Of a stretch of 64,000 nucleotides of DNA, positions 42,456 to 51,269 are shown piece after piece (positions within the stretch are counted from its first letter, which is position 1; the number at the start of each line of letters is the position of its first letter). The notes below the pieces were generated by a model. It was not told the origin of the DNA. It saw only the letters and a program-made list of their open reading frames with translations, and did not search any database. This DNA comes from Proteocatella sp041738345. Its GTDB lineage: Bacteria; Bacillota; Clostridia; Peptostreptococcales; Filifactoraceae. The stretch lies in NCBI GenBank assembly GCA_041738345.1, contig JBGSPX010000020.1, positions 1-64,000 of the forward strand, in the 5' to 3' direction. The position numbers and the translations under genes were made by a program.

Positions 42456-42844
42456 TTCCTATAAATCAAATAGATACAGTTCAGATTGATGAAACTGTAT
42501 TTGAAGATAAGACATACAAGCTCTATGAGGACAAAATACAGGGGAGCATAGATGGGATTGAAGCTTTACAGCAAGCTATAGTAAAAATTCTCTCGACAGA
42601 AAAATACGAATATCCTATATATTCATTTGATTATGGGGTGGAGTGGAAAAAACTTGTAGGAAAAAATTTGGACTATGTAAAGATTGAATTTAAAAGACTT
42701 GTAAAAGAAGCCCTTTTAAACGATGATAGGGTAGAATCTGTTAATAATTTTGTTTTTGAAAATGAAGGGGATGAACTTATATGTTTTTTTGATGTAGTTA
42801 GCATATATGGGGAATTTCCTTTAAAAAAGGAGGTGAATTTCTAA
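42452..42844 (+). CDS. xkdS: Baseplate wedge protein, gp25-like (XkdS, DUF2634)
   Basis: 130 residues with the gp25-type pattern I-D-G-I-E-A-L-Q-Q-A-I-V-K-I-L-S-T-E, then Y-P-I-Y-S-F-D-Y-G-V and V-K-E-A-L-L-N-D-D-R-V. It nucleates sheath assembly on the baseplate. Overlaps xkdR by 4 bp (ATGA). Confidence 0.88.
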   Translation: MIPINQIDTVQIDETVFEDKTYKLYEDKIQGSIDGIEALQQAIVKILSTEKYEYPIYSFDYGVEWKKLVGKNLDYVKIEFKRLVKEALLNDDRVESVNNFVFENEGDELICFFDVVSIYGEFPLKKEVNF

Positions 42845-42845
42845 G

Positions 42846-43880
42846 GTGTTTGAAGATAAAACCTATGAAAATATATTAAACGAAATGCTTTCTAGTGTAA
42901 GTTCAAAAGTGGACAAAAGAGAGGGGAGTGTAATATATGATGCACTATCACCAGCAGCTTTAAAAATAGCAGAGATGTATTATCAACTTAACAATTATAC
43001 AGACCTGCTATATTTAGATACTGCTTCAGATGAGTATCTTGACAGAAAAGCCTCAGATTTTGGACTTACAAGAAAATCTGCTAGTTCAGCTATTGTAAAG
43101 ATAAGAACTGATAATTTGATAGAAATTGGTACAAGATGGACAATTTCTTCTTTAGTTTATGAAATAATATCTATGGAATCACAAAATGAGTATAGAGCTA
43201 AATGTGAGCAAGTAGGAGAACTTGGAAATATAAAAAGTGCAGAGCTAAGTTCAATTGGGAGTACGGCTGTAAAAGCTAATATAGTAGATATTTTCATCTA
43301 CGGTGAAGAAGAAGAATCAGATGAAGAACTTAGAGAAAGATTAAAAAATAAAATTGCAAATACAGCGCAAGATGGTAATATACGTCAGTATTTGCAGTGG
43401 GCAGAAGAATATCCAGGTATTGGAAAATCAAAAGTATTTCCACTTTGGAATGGTGGGAATACAGTTAAGGTATCAATAACAAGTTCAGCAGGTACTTCGG
43501 CAAGTCAAAAGCTTATAGAAGATTTTCAAGCCTATTTAGATCCAAAAAGCGAAGGGCTTGGAGAAGGGAAAGCTCCACTTGGTGCAAAAGTTACAGTATC
43601 AACAGGAAAAGAAAAGCAAATAAATATAACTGCGGATGTAGTTTTAGAAGATGGTTACTCTGATTTTTCACAGGCGAGAGAAAAAATTGAAGAATATTTT
43701 AAGAAGATAACTTACGGACAAAAATACGTGAGTTATTTTTATATAGGAAATATTCTAGTAGGATTAGACAGTATATATGATATGAAAAACCTTGTTATAA
43801 ATGGTTTGAAAGAAGATATTTCAATTGGAGAAGAAGAAATTCCAATCCTTGGAGAGCTTAATTTAACGGTGGTGAGATAA
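42846..43880 (+). CDS. xkdT: Baseplate J-like protein, cassette 1 (XkdT)
   Basis: 344 residues starting at GTG 42846 after AAGGAGGTGAA. N-terminus M-F-E-D-K-T-Y-E-N-I-L; R-E-G-S-V-I-Y-D-A-L and the core F-P-L-W-N-G-G-N-T-V-K-V are the gpJ family marks. It forms the wedge that holds tail fibres. The second gpJ gene at 46031 shares the first 70 residues closely (V-D-K-R-E-G-S-V-I-Y-D-A-L identical) and diverges afterwards. Confidence 0.92.
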   Translation: MFEDKTYENILNEMLSSVSSKVDKREGSVIYDALSPAALKIAEMYYQLNNYTDLLYLDTASDEYLDRKASDFGLTRKSASSAIVKIRTDNLIEIGTRWTISSLVYEIISMESQNEYRAKCEQVGELGNIKSAELSSIGSTAVKANIVDIFIYGEEEESDEELRERLKNKIANTAQDGNIRQYLQWAEEYPGIGKSKVFPLWNGGNTVKVSITSSAGTSASQKLIEDFQAYLDPKSEGLGEGKAPLGAKVTVSTGKEKQINITADVVLEDGYSDFSQAREKIEEYFKKITYGQKYVSYFYIGNILVGLDSIYDMKNLVINGLKEDISIGEEEIPILGELNLTVVR

Positions 43881-44482
43881 TGGATAAAAAAAACACTGTT
43901 GATATTGGAGAATATCTTCCAGAATTTATAGCGCAAACTAGAGAATTTAAAGAAATAATAAGAGAAGAAAATAAACAGTTAAATATTTTTAGAAATAATT
44001 TAGATAATGCTATAGATAATAATTATATTAAGTATTCAGATGAATATGGAATCGCAAGAATAGAGAAATTTCTCAAGATAAAACCTTTAGGAACGCTTTC
44101 ACAACGTAAAGATTTTTTAAGAGCCCTCTATTTAAATGGAAATAAAACTAATAAAACAAGAATAGAAGAGATTATAAAAAATGTAACCGGTGGAAAAGCT
44201 ATAATAAAATTTTGGGCAGAAGATGAATCTGGAAATCTAGCAGGAAAGCAAGGTTATTTAGAAATAAAAGTCCTTTCGCCTGACATATCCAAAGATTATA
44301 ATTTTTCAAATTTAGAGAGATTAATAAGGCCTCTTATTGCAGCACATATAAAGTTGAGCATAAAGAAATGGTTTGCAACATGGAATGATTTGAAAGAATC
44401 ACATGCAAATTGGGAAGCTGTAAAAAATAGTAGTGATTGGGAATGTATATATAGCTTTATTCCAATTACTGAAAATATTTAG
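43880..44482 (+). CDS. Tail protein I-like (gpI), cassette 1
   Basis: 200 residues, start overlapping the gpJ stop (TAATG). Pattern: D-I-G-E-Y-L-P-E-F, Y-G-I-A-R-I-E-K-F-L-K-I-K-P and R-L-I-R-P-L-I-A-A-H-I-K-L-S of P2 gpI/DUF2313-like proteins that connect gpJ to the fibre. Longer and clearly different from its counterpart in cassette 2, suggesting separate fibre lineages. Confidence 0.75.
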   Translation: MDKKNTVDIGEYLPEFIAQTREFKEIIREENKQLNIFRNNLDNAIDNNYIKYSDEYGIARIEKFLKIKPLGTLSQRKDFLRALYLNGNKTNKTRIEEIIKNVTGGKAIIKFWAEDESGNLAGKQGYLEIKVLSPDISKDYNFSNLERLIRPLIAAHIKLSIKKWFATWNDLKESHANWEAVKNSSDWECIYSFIPITENI

Positions 44483-44500
44483 CATTAGGAAGGAGCAAAA

Positions 44501-44869
44501 ATGTTAAAAACACAAAATTATGGATTTAATAAACCAGAACTTTCAGATAGTCCACCTGATATTACCGTTATGAATCCAAATTGGGATACTATTGATAAAA
44601 AAATAAAGGAAAATACAGATGCGATAGCTCAAAATAGTCAAGAAATTGGGCAAATTGTACTTCAAAAAAGCGAAAATAAGATAACTGTTTTTAATGTAGA
44701 TGGAAGTATAACTGAAACTATAAAAAAAGGAGATACTATTGTAAGAGCAAAAACCATTACTTTTCCAAGTTCTACACAAATAGTAGAAAGTACTATAGAA
44801 AATGGAGCAACTACAGTGAAATCTACTACATTTAATTCAGATGGGACAATTAAGGAAGAGGTGATTTAG
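44501..44869 (+). CDS. Tail fibre N-terminal/adaptor protein, cassette 1
   Basis: 122 residues. The N-terminus (N-Y-G-F-N-K-P, P-N-W-D-T-I-D-K-K-I) is the baseplate-anchor module seen at the start of many Clostridium fibres and resembles the first 40 residues of the cassette-2 fibre. The rest is a beta-rich repeat of Thr/Ser/Asp strands. AAGGAGC upstream. Confidence 0.7.
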   Translation: MLKTQNYGFNKPELSDSPPDITVMNPNWDTIDKKIKENTDAIAQNSQEIGQIVLQKSENKITVFNVDGSITETIKKGDTIVRAKTITFPSSTQIVESTIENGATTVKSTTFNSDGTIKEEVI

Positions 44870-44870
44870 A

Positions 44871-45488
44871 ATGTGGGGAGCAATAAAAAAAGCTATAAAT
44901 AGCAATTTAAACAAACCATTAGATGTATTAATACAAGAAAGCGCTACAGAGCTAAATACTAAGGTAGATGGTAGAGCAAGTCAAACAAGTCTAGATAGTG
45001 TTAAAAACCTAGTTCAAGATGGAAACAATCTGGTTGGTGCAAATAATAACTCAGGCGGTTCAATTGGAGTAGGAAGTATATCAGCGAGGATAAATAAACT
45101 ACTCACAGACTGGACTACTACAAGAGCAGGTTATGTAGATACAGCAATATCAAGTAGAGCTAGTCAAAGCAGTCTAAATACATTACAAGGGACAGCGAAT
45201 ACAATTAATGCAAATGTAGGGAGTCTAGTAAATGGTAGAGTTGTAAAGAGTGTACAGCGAGGCGTGGTAACACTTAATAGTTCAACAAATTCTCCAAATT
45301 ACAAGGTTCCTCACATTGCAGTAGATATAAATAAAAGTATACTAATTCTTAATGGATGGTCACGTTATAATGGCGGTGGTTATGATTCATCACCAGTTAT
45401 AGCAAGTCGAGAACCATTTGCGTTTACTTTAATTTATGGGAAAGATGCTTTCTATCATGTTTCATGGGAAATAATTGAGTTTTATTAG
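44871..45488 (+). CDS. Tail fibre / receptor-binding protein, cassette 1
   Basis: 205 residues. Helical repeats with S-R-A-S-Q-(T/S)-S-L (twice, about residues 35 and 98) lead to a C-terminal beta domain (about 130-205) with Tyr, Trp and Gly-rich loops, the usual build of a small host-recognition tip. GAGGTGATTT in the end of the previous gene is the ribosome site. Host specificity cannot be read. Confidence 0.65.
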   Translation: MWGAIKKAINSNLNKPLDVLIQESATELNTKVDGRASQTSLDSVKNLVQDGNNLVGANNNSGGSIGVGSISARINKLLTDWTTTRAGYVDTAISSRASQSSLNTLQGTANTINANVGSLVNGRVVKSVQRGVVTLNSSTNSPNYKVPHIAVDINKSILILNGWSRYNGGGYDSSPVIASREPFAFTLIYGKDAFYHVSWEIIEFY

Positions 45489-45503
45489 AAAGGAGAGCTA
45501 TAT

Positions 45504-45794
45504 ATGATTTACGCACAGTTAGATTCAAATAACATATGTATAGGAATTTCCCAACTAAGTGGGGTATTTCAAGCTGAGAGTATGTTACAAATTAAGGATT
45601 ACGATGCAACAATATTAGGTAAAAAATATGAAAATGGTGTATGGGTAGAATTACCTAAACCACCAATTGAGCCAACAGATGAGGAAGTTGTTATTGCTCA
45701 GACACTTATAAATCAAGCAAGCATAAAAGAGCAGTTAAATATTATTGATGAGACAAATTCTAAAATTCTATTAAAAATAACAGGAGGAAATTAA
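45504..45794 (+). CDS. Small fibre-associated protein, cassette 1
   Basis: 96 residues: N-terminal beta (M-I-Y-A-Q-L-D), a P-P-I-E-P-T-D-E-E linker, C-terminal helix. Its position before an XkdX-type gene matches the accessory protein at 49708 in cassette 2, whose proline linker is similar (P-P-I-E-P-K-P). Function unknown; probably fibre assembly or a fibre-base component. Confidence 0.6.
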   Translation: MIYAQLDSNNICIGISQLSGVFQAESMLQIKDYDATILGKKYENGVWVELPKPPIEPTDEEVVIAQTLINQASIKEQLNIIDETNSKILLKITGGN

Positions 45795-45795
45795 T

Positions 45796-45927
45796 ATGTT
45801 TAATATAATCAAAAGATACTATGAAAAAGGTATTTACCTTAAAGCGGATGTTAAGGTGTTTGTAAGGTCAGGAGATATTAATACTGAGCAATACAAAGAA
45901 ATAACAGGTGAAGATTACGTAATTTAG
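45796..45927 (+). CDS. xkdX: XkdX-family small tail protein
   Basis: 43 residues, too short for most gene callers. The sequence Y-Y-E-K-G-I-Y, D-V-K-V-F-V-R-S-G-D-I, Y-K-E-I-T-G-E-D-Y is the XkdX signature. CAGGAGGAAAT precedes the ATG. Confidence 0.9.
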   Translation: MFNIIKRYYEKGIYLKADVKVFVRSGDINTEQYKEITGEDYVI

Positions 45928-45940
45928 TAATTTTATAAAT

Positions 45941-45984
45941 TAACGAAAAGAAGACTCTAAAAATGGTCTTCTTTTCGTTATGAG
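45941..45984 (+). terminator. Strong terminator between the two baseplate cassettes
   Basis: Perfect 15-bp arms TAACGAAAAGAAGAC (45941-45955) and GTCTTCTTTTCGTTA (45966-45980). Its core (AAGAAGACTC...GGTCTTCTTTT) is similar to the terminator closing cassette 2. Confidence 0.85.
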
Positions 45985-46030
45985 ATAAATATACAGGATA
46001 TAATAATTAGAAATTTAAGGAGGTGAAAAT

Positions 46031-47044
46031 ATGTTTGAAAATAAAACTTATGAAAATATACTTCAAGATATGTTGAATGAAGTAAAAGCTGATGTAGACA
46101 AACGAGAAGGTTCAGTAATATACGATGCACTTGCACCATCAGCTTTAAAACTTGCTGAAATGTATTTTGAACTTCAAAATTATATTGATTTATTTTTTGC
46201 AGATACAGCAATAGGAGAATATCTTGATAGGAAATTGTTAGATTTTGGAATGCTTAGAAAAAAAGCTACAAAAGCTACAAGAAAAATTGTTACAAATCGT
46301 GAAGTAGACATTGAAACTAGATGGGAAATTGAGAATATTTCATTTAAAATTACAGAAAATATAGGGCAAAATCAATATAAAGCTGAGTGTGAGATTGAGG
46401 GTGACATAGGAAATGTGTATACTGGGAAGCTCAAAAGTTTAGACAATATAGATAATGTGGAAGCTTTGTTAACAGATATTATTGAATCAGGACAAGACGA
46501 GGAAAATGATGAAAGCTTAAGAAATCGATTTTATACAAAAGTAAGAAAGCCATCAACGTCTGGAAATGCTAATCATTATGAACAGTGGGCACTTGAAGTT
46601 GAGGGGATAGGAGCTGCTAAAGTATTTCCCCTTTGGAATGGTGCAGGAAGTGTTAAGATAGAGATTTTAGATTCAAATATGGACATCGATACAACTTTAG
46701 AGTCTAAGGTTTATGAATATATAGATAAAGTAAGACCTATAGGAGCTACAGTTACAGTAGGAAGTCCAAATATAAAAACAATTGATATAAAAGCAAAAGT
46801 AGTACTAGATGGAAGTGTTGATATTTCAAAAGTTAAAGAGAGTTTTGAAAATAATATAAAAATATATTTGAAAAACCTTGTATTTAAAGCTAAATCTGTG
46901 AGCTATGCAGTAATAGGTTCTATGTTACTGTCAACAAAAGGGGTTTTAGATTACTCAGAATTTACTTTAAATGATAACACAGGAAATGTTTTGATATCAG
47001 AGCATGAAATACCTGCTTTGAAAAATATAATATTGGAGGTGTAG
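46031..47044 (+). CDS. Baseplate J-like protein, cassette 2
   Basis: 337 residues from ATG after TAAGGAGGTGAA. M-F-E-N-K-T-Y-E-N-I-L and V-D-K-R-E-G-S-V-I-Y-D-A-L-A-P match cassette 1 gpJ; F-P-L-W-N-G-A-G-S-V-K-I is the shared core. Beyond residue about 75, identity drops sharply. The frame and all motifs are intact, so both copies look functional. This is a rare second gpJ in one tail operon. Confidence 0.9.
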   Translation: MFENKTYENILQDMLNEVKADVDKREGSVIYDALAPSALKLAEMYFELQNYIDLFFADTAIGEYLDRKLLDFGMLRKKATKATRKIVTNREVDIETRWEIENISFKITENIGQNQYKAECEIEGDIGNVYTGKLKSLDNIDNVEALLTDIIESGQDEENDESLRNRFYTKVRKPSTSGNANHYEQWALEVEGIGAAKVFPLWNGAGSVKIEILDSNMDIDTTLESKVYEYIDKVRPIGATVTVGSPNIKTIDIKAKVVLDGSVDISKVKESFENNIKIYLKNLVFKAKSVSYAVIGSMLLSTKGVLDYSEFTLNDNTGNVLISEHEIPALKNIILEV

Positions 47045-47047
47045 CTT

Positions 47048-47584
47048 TTGAAATTAATAGATTTTCTTCCAGACTATTATATTGGAAATAGAAGTATGGA
47101 AGAATTACAGGAAGTGCTTTCAAAGAAGATAACTTCGTTAAATGAAGCTAAATCAAGTTTAATAGATGAAGTCTATATAGTTACATCTTCAGATTTACTT
47201 GAAAGATATGAACAACTCTACGGAATTACACCAGATTCAAATCAAGCTGATGAATTTAGAATAGAAAAAATTAAAGCTAAGATAGCTTCTGTAGGAACAA
47301 CGACTAAAGAAATGATACAGAATGTTTCAAAATCATATAGTAATGGGGAAGTTGAAGTTATTGAAGAGAATTCAAGTTATAGGTTTAAGGTAAAATTTGT
47401 AGGAGTACTTGGTGTGCCAAAAAATATTGAATCTTTAAAAGGCACAATTGAAGAAATTAAGCCAGCACACTTAGAAGTTGAATTCATCTATATATATAAC
47501 ACTCATGGTAATTTAAGTAAAATGACTCACTTGGATATGAAAAAATATAATCACTACAAACTTAGAAATGAGGTGAAGATTTAA
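47048..47584 (+). CDS. Tail protein I-like/XkdU (DUF2313), cassette 2
   Basis: 178 residues, TTG start at 47048 with TTGGAGGTG at the end of gpJ. L-I-D-F-L-P-D-Y-Y, then P-A-H-L-E-V-E-F and the end T-H-L-D-M-K-K-Y-N-H-Y-K-L-R-N-E, a signature of DUF2313 proteins in Clostridium and Bacillus tails. It lacks close similarity to the cassette-1 gpI. Confidence 0.8.
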   Translation: MKLIDFLPDYYIGNRSMEELQEVLSKKITSLNEAKSSLIDEVYIVTSSDLLERYEQLYGITPDSNQADEFRIEKIKAKIASVGTTTKEMIQNVSKSYSNGEVEVIEENSSYRFKVKFVGVLGVPKNIESLKGTIEEIKPAHLEVEFIYIYNTHGNLSKMTHLDMKKYNHYKLRNEVKI

Positions 47585-47585
47585 T

Positions 47586-49691
47586 ATGGATAAAACCAGT
47601 TTAGGTTTTCAAAAACCTAAAGAAGAAGAATATTATGACATAAATATATTTAATCAAAATGCTCAATTATCAAATGATCTTATAGAAAAAAATAGTTCGG
47701 CAATTGGGCAGAAGCTAGATAAAGAATCAAGTTTTTATGCAGACCTTGAAGCATACTATGGAAACACAAAACTTATAGATGATTTTCAAGATATAAGTAA
47801 ATGGACAGTAGGAGCAGGTACTCAAATGGCAAGTACAGCAAACGCTAAAATAGGAAATCAATCATTAAAACTTATTGAAAATGATAATGTAGCAGGGCTT
47901 GTTGTTACCAATTTAAATAATATAAACTTAGATTTAACAATCTTAAATAATTGTGAAATTTCAACTGATAATGACTTTATTTATTTTGTACTTTATGTAT
48001 CAGATGTTACAAAAATTGACATGTCAACTGGTAATGGGATACGCATATTCTTTGACCAAGCGTCTTTGTCAGACCGTGCGAACGCAAAATACACAATACT
48101 CACAAGTGAATTATCAACAGGTTGGAACTTTGTTAAGATAAAAAAATCAGAATTCTTAACCAATGGTAATGGAAAATGGACTGATATAAAATCAATTCAC
48201 ATCAGATGGACTTCGGTAACAAATGCACAAACGGCTTTTGTTACTTTCCAATTAATACAGTTGATAAAGAAAGACCCACTAGAAGATAAACCTAATCCAT
48301 TTCAAAAGTTTGGAACAAAAGAATTAAACATATCAATAGGGGAATGGTTCATAGGAAAAGAGTTTGATAACGTAGTTTGCAAAGAACTATCAGGACAAAA
48401 CTTAGCATCTAGGTCATTAGAAGTGCTACCTAAGTTTAAAGATTTTGAGGGTAATATAAGTGTTATTCCAAACTCTACAAGTTACACAATAGGTGGAATA
48501 TGGGTAGATATTTCAAATTATATTCTAGTCATGGGAACTAACACATCTTTAACAATAGCCAAGCGTTTAAATGGAATAGATACTTCCAAAGTATTTAATG
48601 TAAATTTCACAAACACCTTAGTTAGATTAGATATTAAAAGAAAAGGCACAGATATACTAATTAAAGTTAATGACTTAGTCTATGAAACTACATTTGAATA
48701 TTTAGGAGAATTTAATCTTATAGTTGGATGTTCAAATCCCGAGAATAACTATTTAGAAAATGTTAGTATAACAGAGATATCTAATGCACATCATTCTGAT
48801 ATATCAGAAGTAGCAAAAAGACTTTCAGTTCATCCTTATTCAAATCCAAACCTGCTAATCAACGGAGATTTCCAAATATGGCAGAGAGGGACGAGTTTTA
48901 ATATAAGTCCATTGGCGGCATATACCTATACTGCTGATAGATGGGCTATCACAGGATATAATGACAATCCTCTATATCAAAAAACTTTAATTGTTAATAA
49001 AGTTGCTTATGGATTATATATACAAAAACAAGCTAACGGACAGGTTAATTTTCAACAACAAATAGAAATATCGAATTATTTAAAAAACAAAAACTTAATA
49101 TTAAGTTTTGAAATAAGTTCTACAGCAAACGAAAGTCTTCAAGTGCGACATATTGGCGGAACAGAAATGAATTACACGGTTTCACCAACACCTAAAAAAA
49201 TAGAATTTAAATTCAATAGTGGAAATTTAGACGTATTAAGATTAATGATTGTCAGCAATACCAAATTTTTAGCAACTTCCCCTGATTCGACTATAACACT
49301 AAAGTGGGTAAAGCTAGAACTCGGAGAAATAGCAACTCCATTAAGTCCTAGACCAGTAGGAGAAGAACTAGCACTTTGTAAAAGGTATTACCAGATAGTG
49401 AATGCTACAGTATTAGGAAGCACTGGTAGAGTATACAGAAGATTAACTGCTACGGATTTTGTACAAATGCGTATACATCCTACAGTACAAAAAGTAATTA
49501 GTCCATCAACTCTAGCATTAAATTGTATACACGAGTTCGGAAATAGTGATTACATCCTTGGTTCTAATTCTAAATTCAATTTTACATTAAATGGACCTGA
49601 ATTTTGTGAAATATATGCAGGACATAATGGAGCGAATATGGATAACATTAATTATGGTTGTTATATACATGTAGACGCAGAAATCTACTAA
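47586..49691 (+). CDS. Large tail fibre / receptor-binding protein, cassette 2
   Basis: 701 residues. 1-60: anchor module (L-G-F-Q-K-P, N-I-F-N-Q-N-A). About 60-220: beta-sandwich resembling a carbohydrate-binding module (L-I-D-D-F-Q-D-I-S-K-W). About 230-410: second beta domain (LamG-like). About 425-600: N-P-N-L-L-I-N-G-D-F-Q-I-W-Q-R-G-T, Y-T-A-D-R-W, a fibre-tip module common in phages. C-terminal P-R-P-V-G-E-E-L-A-L-C-K-R-Y-Y. It is far larger than the cassette-1 fibre. A sugar ligand is inferred. Confidence 0.82.
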   Translation: MDKTSLGFQKPKEEEYYDINIFNQNAQLSNDLIEKNSSAIGQKLDKESSFYADLEAYYGNTKLIDDFQDISKWTVGAGTQMASTANAKIGNQSLKLIENDNVAGLVVTNLNNINLDLTILNNCEISTDNDFIYFVLYVSDVTKIDMSTGNGIRIFFDQASLSDRANAKYTILTSELSTGWNFVKIKKSEFLTNGNGKWTDIKSIHIRWTSVTNAQTAFVTFQLIQLIKKDPLEDKPNPFQKFGTKELNISIGEWFIGKEFDNVVCKELSGQNLASRSLEVLPKFKDFEGNISVIPNSTSYTIGGIWVDISNYILVMGTNTSLTIAKRLNGIDTSKVFNVNFTNTLVRLDIKRKGTDILIKVNDLVYETTFEYLGEFNLIVGCSNPENNYLENVSITEISNAHHSDISEVAKRLSVHPYSNPNLLINGDFQIWQRGTSFNISPLAAYTYTADRWAITGYNDNPLYQKTLIVNKVAYGLYIQKQANGQVNFQQQIEISNYLKNKNLILSFEISSTANESLQVRHIGGTEMNYTVSPTPKKIEFKFNSGNLDVLRLMIVSNTKFLATSPDSTITLKWVKLELGEIATPLSPRPVGEELALCKRYYQIVNATVLGSTGRVYRRLTATDFVQMRIHPTVQKVISPSTLALNCIHEFGNSDYILGSNSKFNFTLNGPEFCEIYAGHNGANMDNINYGCYIHVDAEIY

Positions 49692-49707
49692 AAAGGAGAG
49701 CGAATTA

Positions 49708-50154
49708 ATGGATAATAATATTGAAATTGTAGTAATAGAAATTAAGCCAGTTAAGGTTTATGTAAAAATAGACTCAAATAAAATAGTAAAAGAAGTAGGT
49801 TCATCTAACTTTATTCAAAATTTAGAAGGTTGGATATATATTGATGAAGGTTACAGTGATAAATACTACCAAGCTCAAGGAAACTATCTTGAAAAAGGGT
49901 TGATGGATAGTAAATATAGATATAACTATAAGTACGATACAAAACTTATAGAGCTTACGGAAGAAGAAAAGAATATTCTTTTTCCACCAATAGAACCAAA
50001 ACCAACAGAAATTGATATTCTAACAGAAAAAAATTCAACCTTAGAAAAGGCATTACTTGAAATGGCAGAAGTGCAGTCTAAGGAATATGAGAACAGAACA
50101 ATACTAGAAAATGCAGTGCTAGATTTAGCAAATACTATAGCAGGAGGTAAATAA
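49708..50154 (+). CDS. Small fibre-associated protein, cassette 2
   Basis: 148 residues: beta N-terminal half (V-Y-V-K-I-D-S-N-K-I-V, G-W-I-Y-I-D-E-G), P-P-I-E-P-K-P linker, C-terminal coiled coil. Same place as the 96-residue protein in cassette 1. AAAGGAGAGCG upstream. Confidence 0.6.
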   Translation: MDNNIEIVVIEIKPVKVYVKIDSNKIVKEVGSSNFIQNLEGWIYIDEGYSDKYYQAQGNYLEKGLMDSKYRYNYKYDTKLIELTEEEKNILFPPIEPKPTEIDILTEKNSTLEKALLEMAEVQSKEYENRTILENAVLDLANTIAGGK

Positions 50155-50155
50155 A

Positions 50156-50266
50156 ATGGTAGAACTATATCTAAAGAAAATAAGAGAAGATGATTGGAAG
50201 ATAGAGAAAGTACCGACACTTTGGAGAGCAAAAGTTCAAACAGAGTTAGATAAGTCGGTAAACTAG
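50156..50266 (+). CDS. Very small tail protein, XkdX-position gene of cassette 2
   Basis: 36 residues: M-V-E-L-Y-L-K-K-I ... K-V-P-T-L-W-R-A-K-V-Q. This W-x-x-x-V-P-x-x-W-R pattern is known in short phage proteins next to fibre genes. AGGAGGTAAATAAA precedes the ATG. It takes the place of xkdX before the terminator. Confidence 0.7.
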   Translation: MVELYLKKIREDDWKIEKVPTLWRAKVQTELDKSVN

Positions 50267-50292
50267 TAAGTTTCCGAACTAAGTTAATATAT

Positions 50293-50322
50293 AAGAGGAC
50301 TCTCAAAAGGGTCTTCTTTTTG
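50293..50322 (+). terminator. Terminator closing cassette 2
   Basis: AAGAGGAC (50293-50300) pairs with GTCTTCTT (50311-50318) with one G-U, followed by TTTTG. Sequence and layout echo the 45941 terminator, so the repeat of the cassette includes its end signal. Confidence 0.65.
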
Positions 50323-50338
50323 TTTTAAGGAGGTTAAT

Positions 50339-50998
50339 TTGTCAGAAATAATAAAATCAATATATAAATTAAAAGAGCCAGGACTTGAGGCTTGTAAACT
50401 GTTTTTGAAAGTATGTAAAGAAAGAAATATAAACATATTTATAACTGAAACATACAGAAGTGTAGAAAGACAAAATTATCTATATAAAAAAGGTGCAAGT
50501 AAATGCGATGGTATCAAAAAAATATCTTCTCATCAATATGGGTTAGCATGGGATATAGCGTGCAGAGGAACTGAGCTTTATAATCATGAAATTTTGGATA
50601 AAGCAGGAGGCATAGCTAGGGAACTTGGGATAGTATGGGGTGGAAATTGGAGCTCATTTATTGATAAACCTCATTTTGAGGTTAGTAAAAATTGGAGAAT
50701 TCCTAAAACTATAGATTGCTACAACTTATCATCACAAAAAATATATATTAATGGCAGCTATAAGGATGTAGAAAGTATAGTGATGGATAAGGTTAATTTT
50801 ATTAAATTAAGAGACCTTGAATGTAGCAAATTTAAGGTAGATTACCTAAATGGAACAGTTTTCATAAATGGTAATGAATTTAAGGGAAGCATGATAAAAA
50901 AACAGGATTCAAATTATATAAAAATTCGAGATTTAGAACTATTAGGGATAGGTGTAATATATAATTCTAAATTGAAAACTATAATAATAAATTGCTAG
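50339..50998 (+). CDS. Endolysin, M15-type peptidase
   Basis: 219 residues, TTG start behind AAGGAGGTTAAT. Residues 15-125 are a VanY/CwlK-like D-Ala-D-Ala peptidase: S-S-H-Q-Y-G-L-A-W-D-I (zinc His and Asp) and D-K-P-H-F-E (second His with the catalytic Glu side). The C-terminal 95 residues hold two related beta repeats (I-K-L-R-D-L-E, I-K-I-R-D-L-E), like copper-amine-oxidase-type cell-wall modules. It would cut peptidoglycan to release the particles. Confidence 0.82.
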   Translation: MSEIIKSIYKLKEPGLEACKLFLKVCKERNINIFITETYRSVERQNYLYKKGASKCDGIKKISSHQYGLAWDIACRGTELYNHEILDKAGGIARELGIVWGGNWSSFIDKPHFEVSKNWRIPKTIDCYNLSSQKIYINGSYKDVESIVMDKVNFIKLRDLECSKFKVDYLNGTVFINGNEFKGSMIKKQDSNYIKIRDLELLGIGVIYNSKLKTIIINC

Positions 50999-51008
50999 GA
51001 GAATTAAT

Positions 51009-51257
51009 TTGGAAACAGATAAGATTATGGAAGAAATAAGGAAATTTGGAGAAGATATAGTTTATATAAAGGCTATGCTTCAGAGCAATATGCAAAATAT
51101 AGATTTGAAATTTGAAAAAATTGAAGAAAGATTGCAGGTTGCAAATAACCGCATTGATGAAATTGAAAATGAAAGTAGATTTTATAAAAGGTGTTTTTGG
51201 ACTTCACTAGTAGGAGCGATTGTAGCATTTATTTTGAGTGGTGGATTAATGGTTTAA
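51009..51257 (+). CDS. xhlA: XhlA-type holin accessory protein
   Basis: 82 residues: N-terminal coiled coil (1-55), then one membrane helix near the C-terminus (T-S-L-V-G-A-I-V-A-F-I-L). That is the build of haemolysin XhlA. TTG start, AGGAGAATTAATT upstream. Confidence 0.8.
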   Translation: METDKIMEEIRKFGEDIVYIKAMLQSNMQNIDLKFEKIEERLQVANNRIDEIENESRFYKRCFWTSLVGAIVAFILSGGLMV

Positions 51258-51269
51258 AAAGGAGAGCAT

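Noticed and set aside
44501..45488. The two cassette-1 fibre genes as a single fibre gene broken by a frameshift.
   Set aside because: The second gene has its own GAGGTGATTT site and ATG directly after the first stop; separate anchor and tip genes are more consistent.
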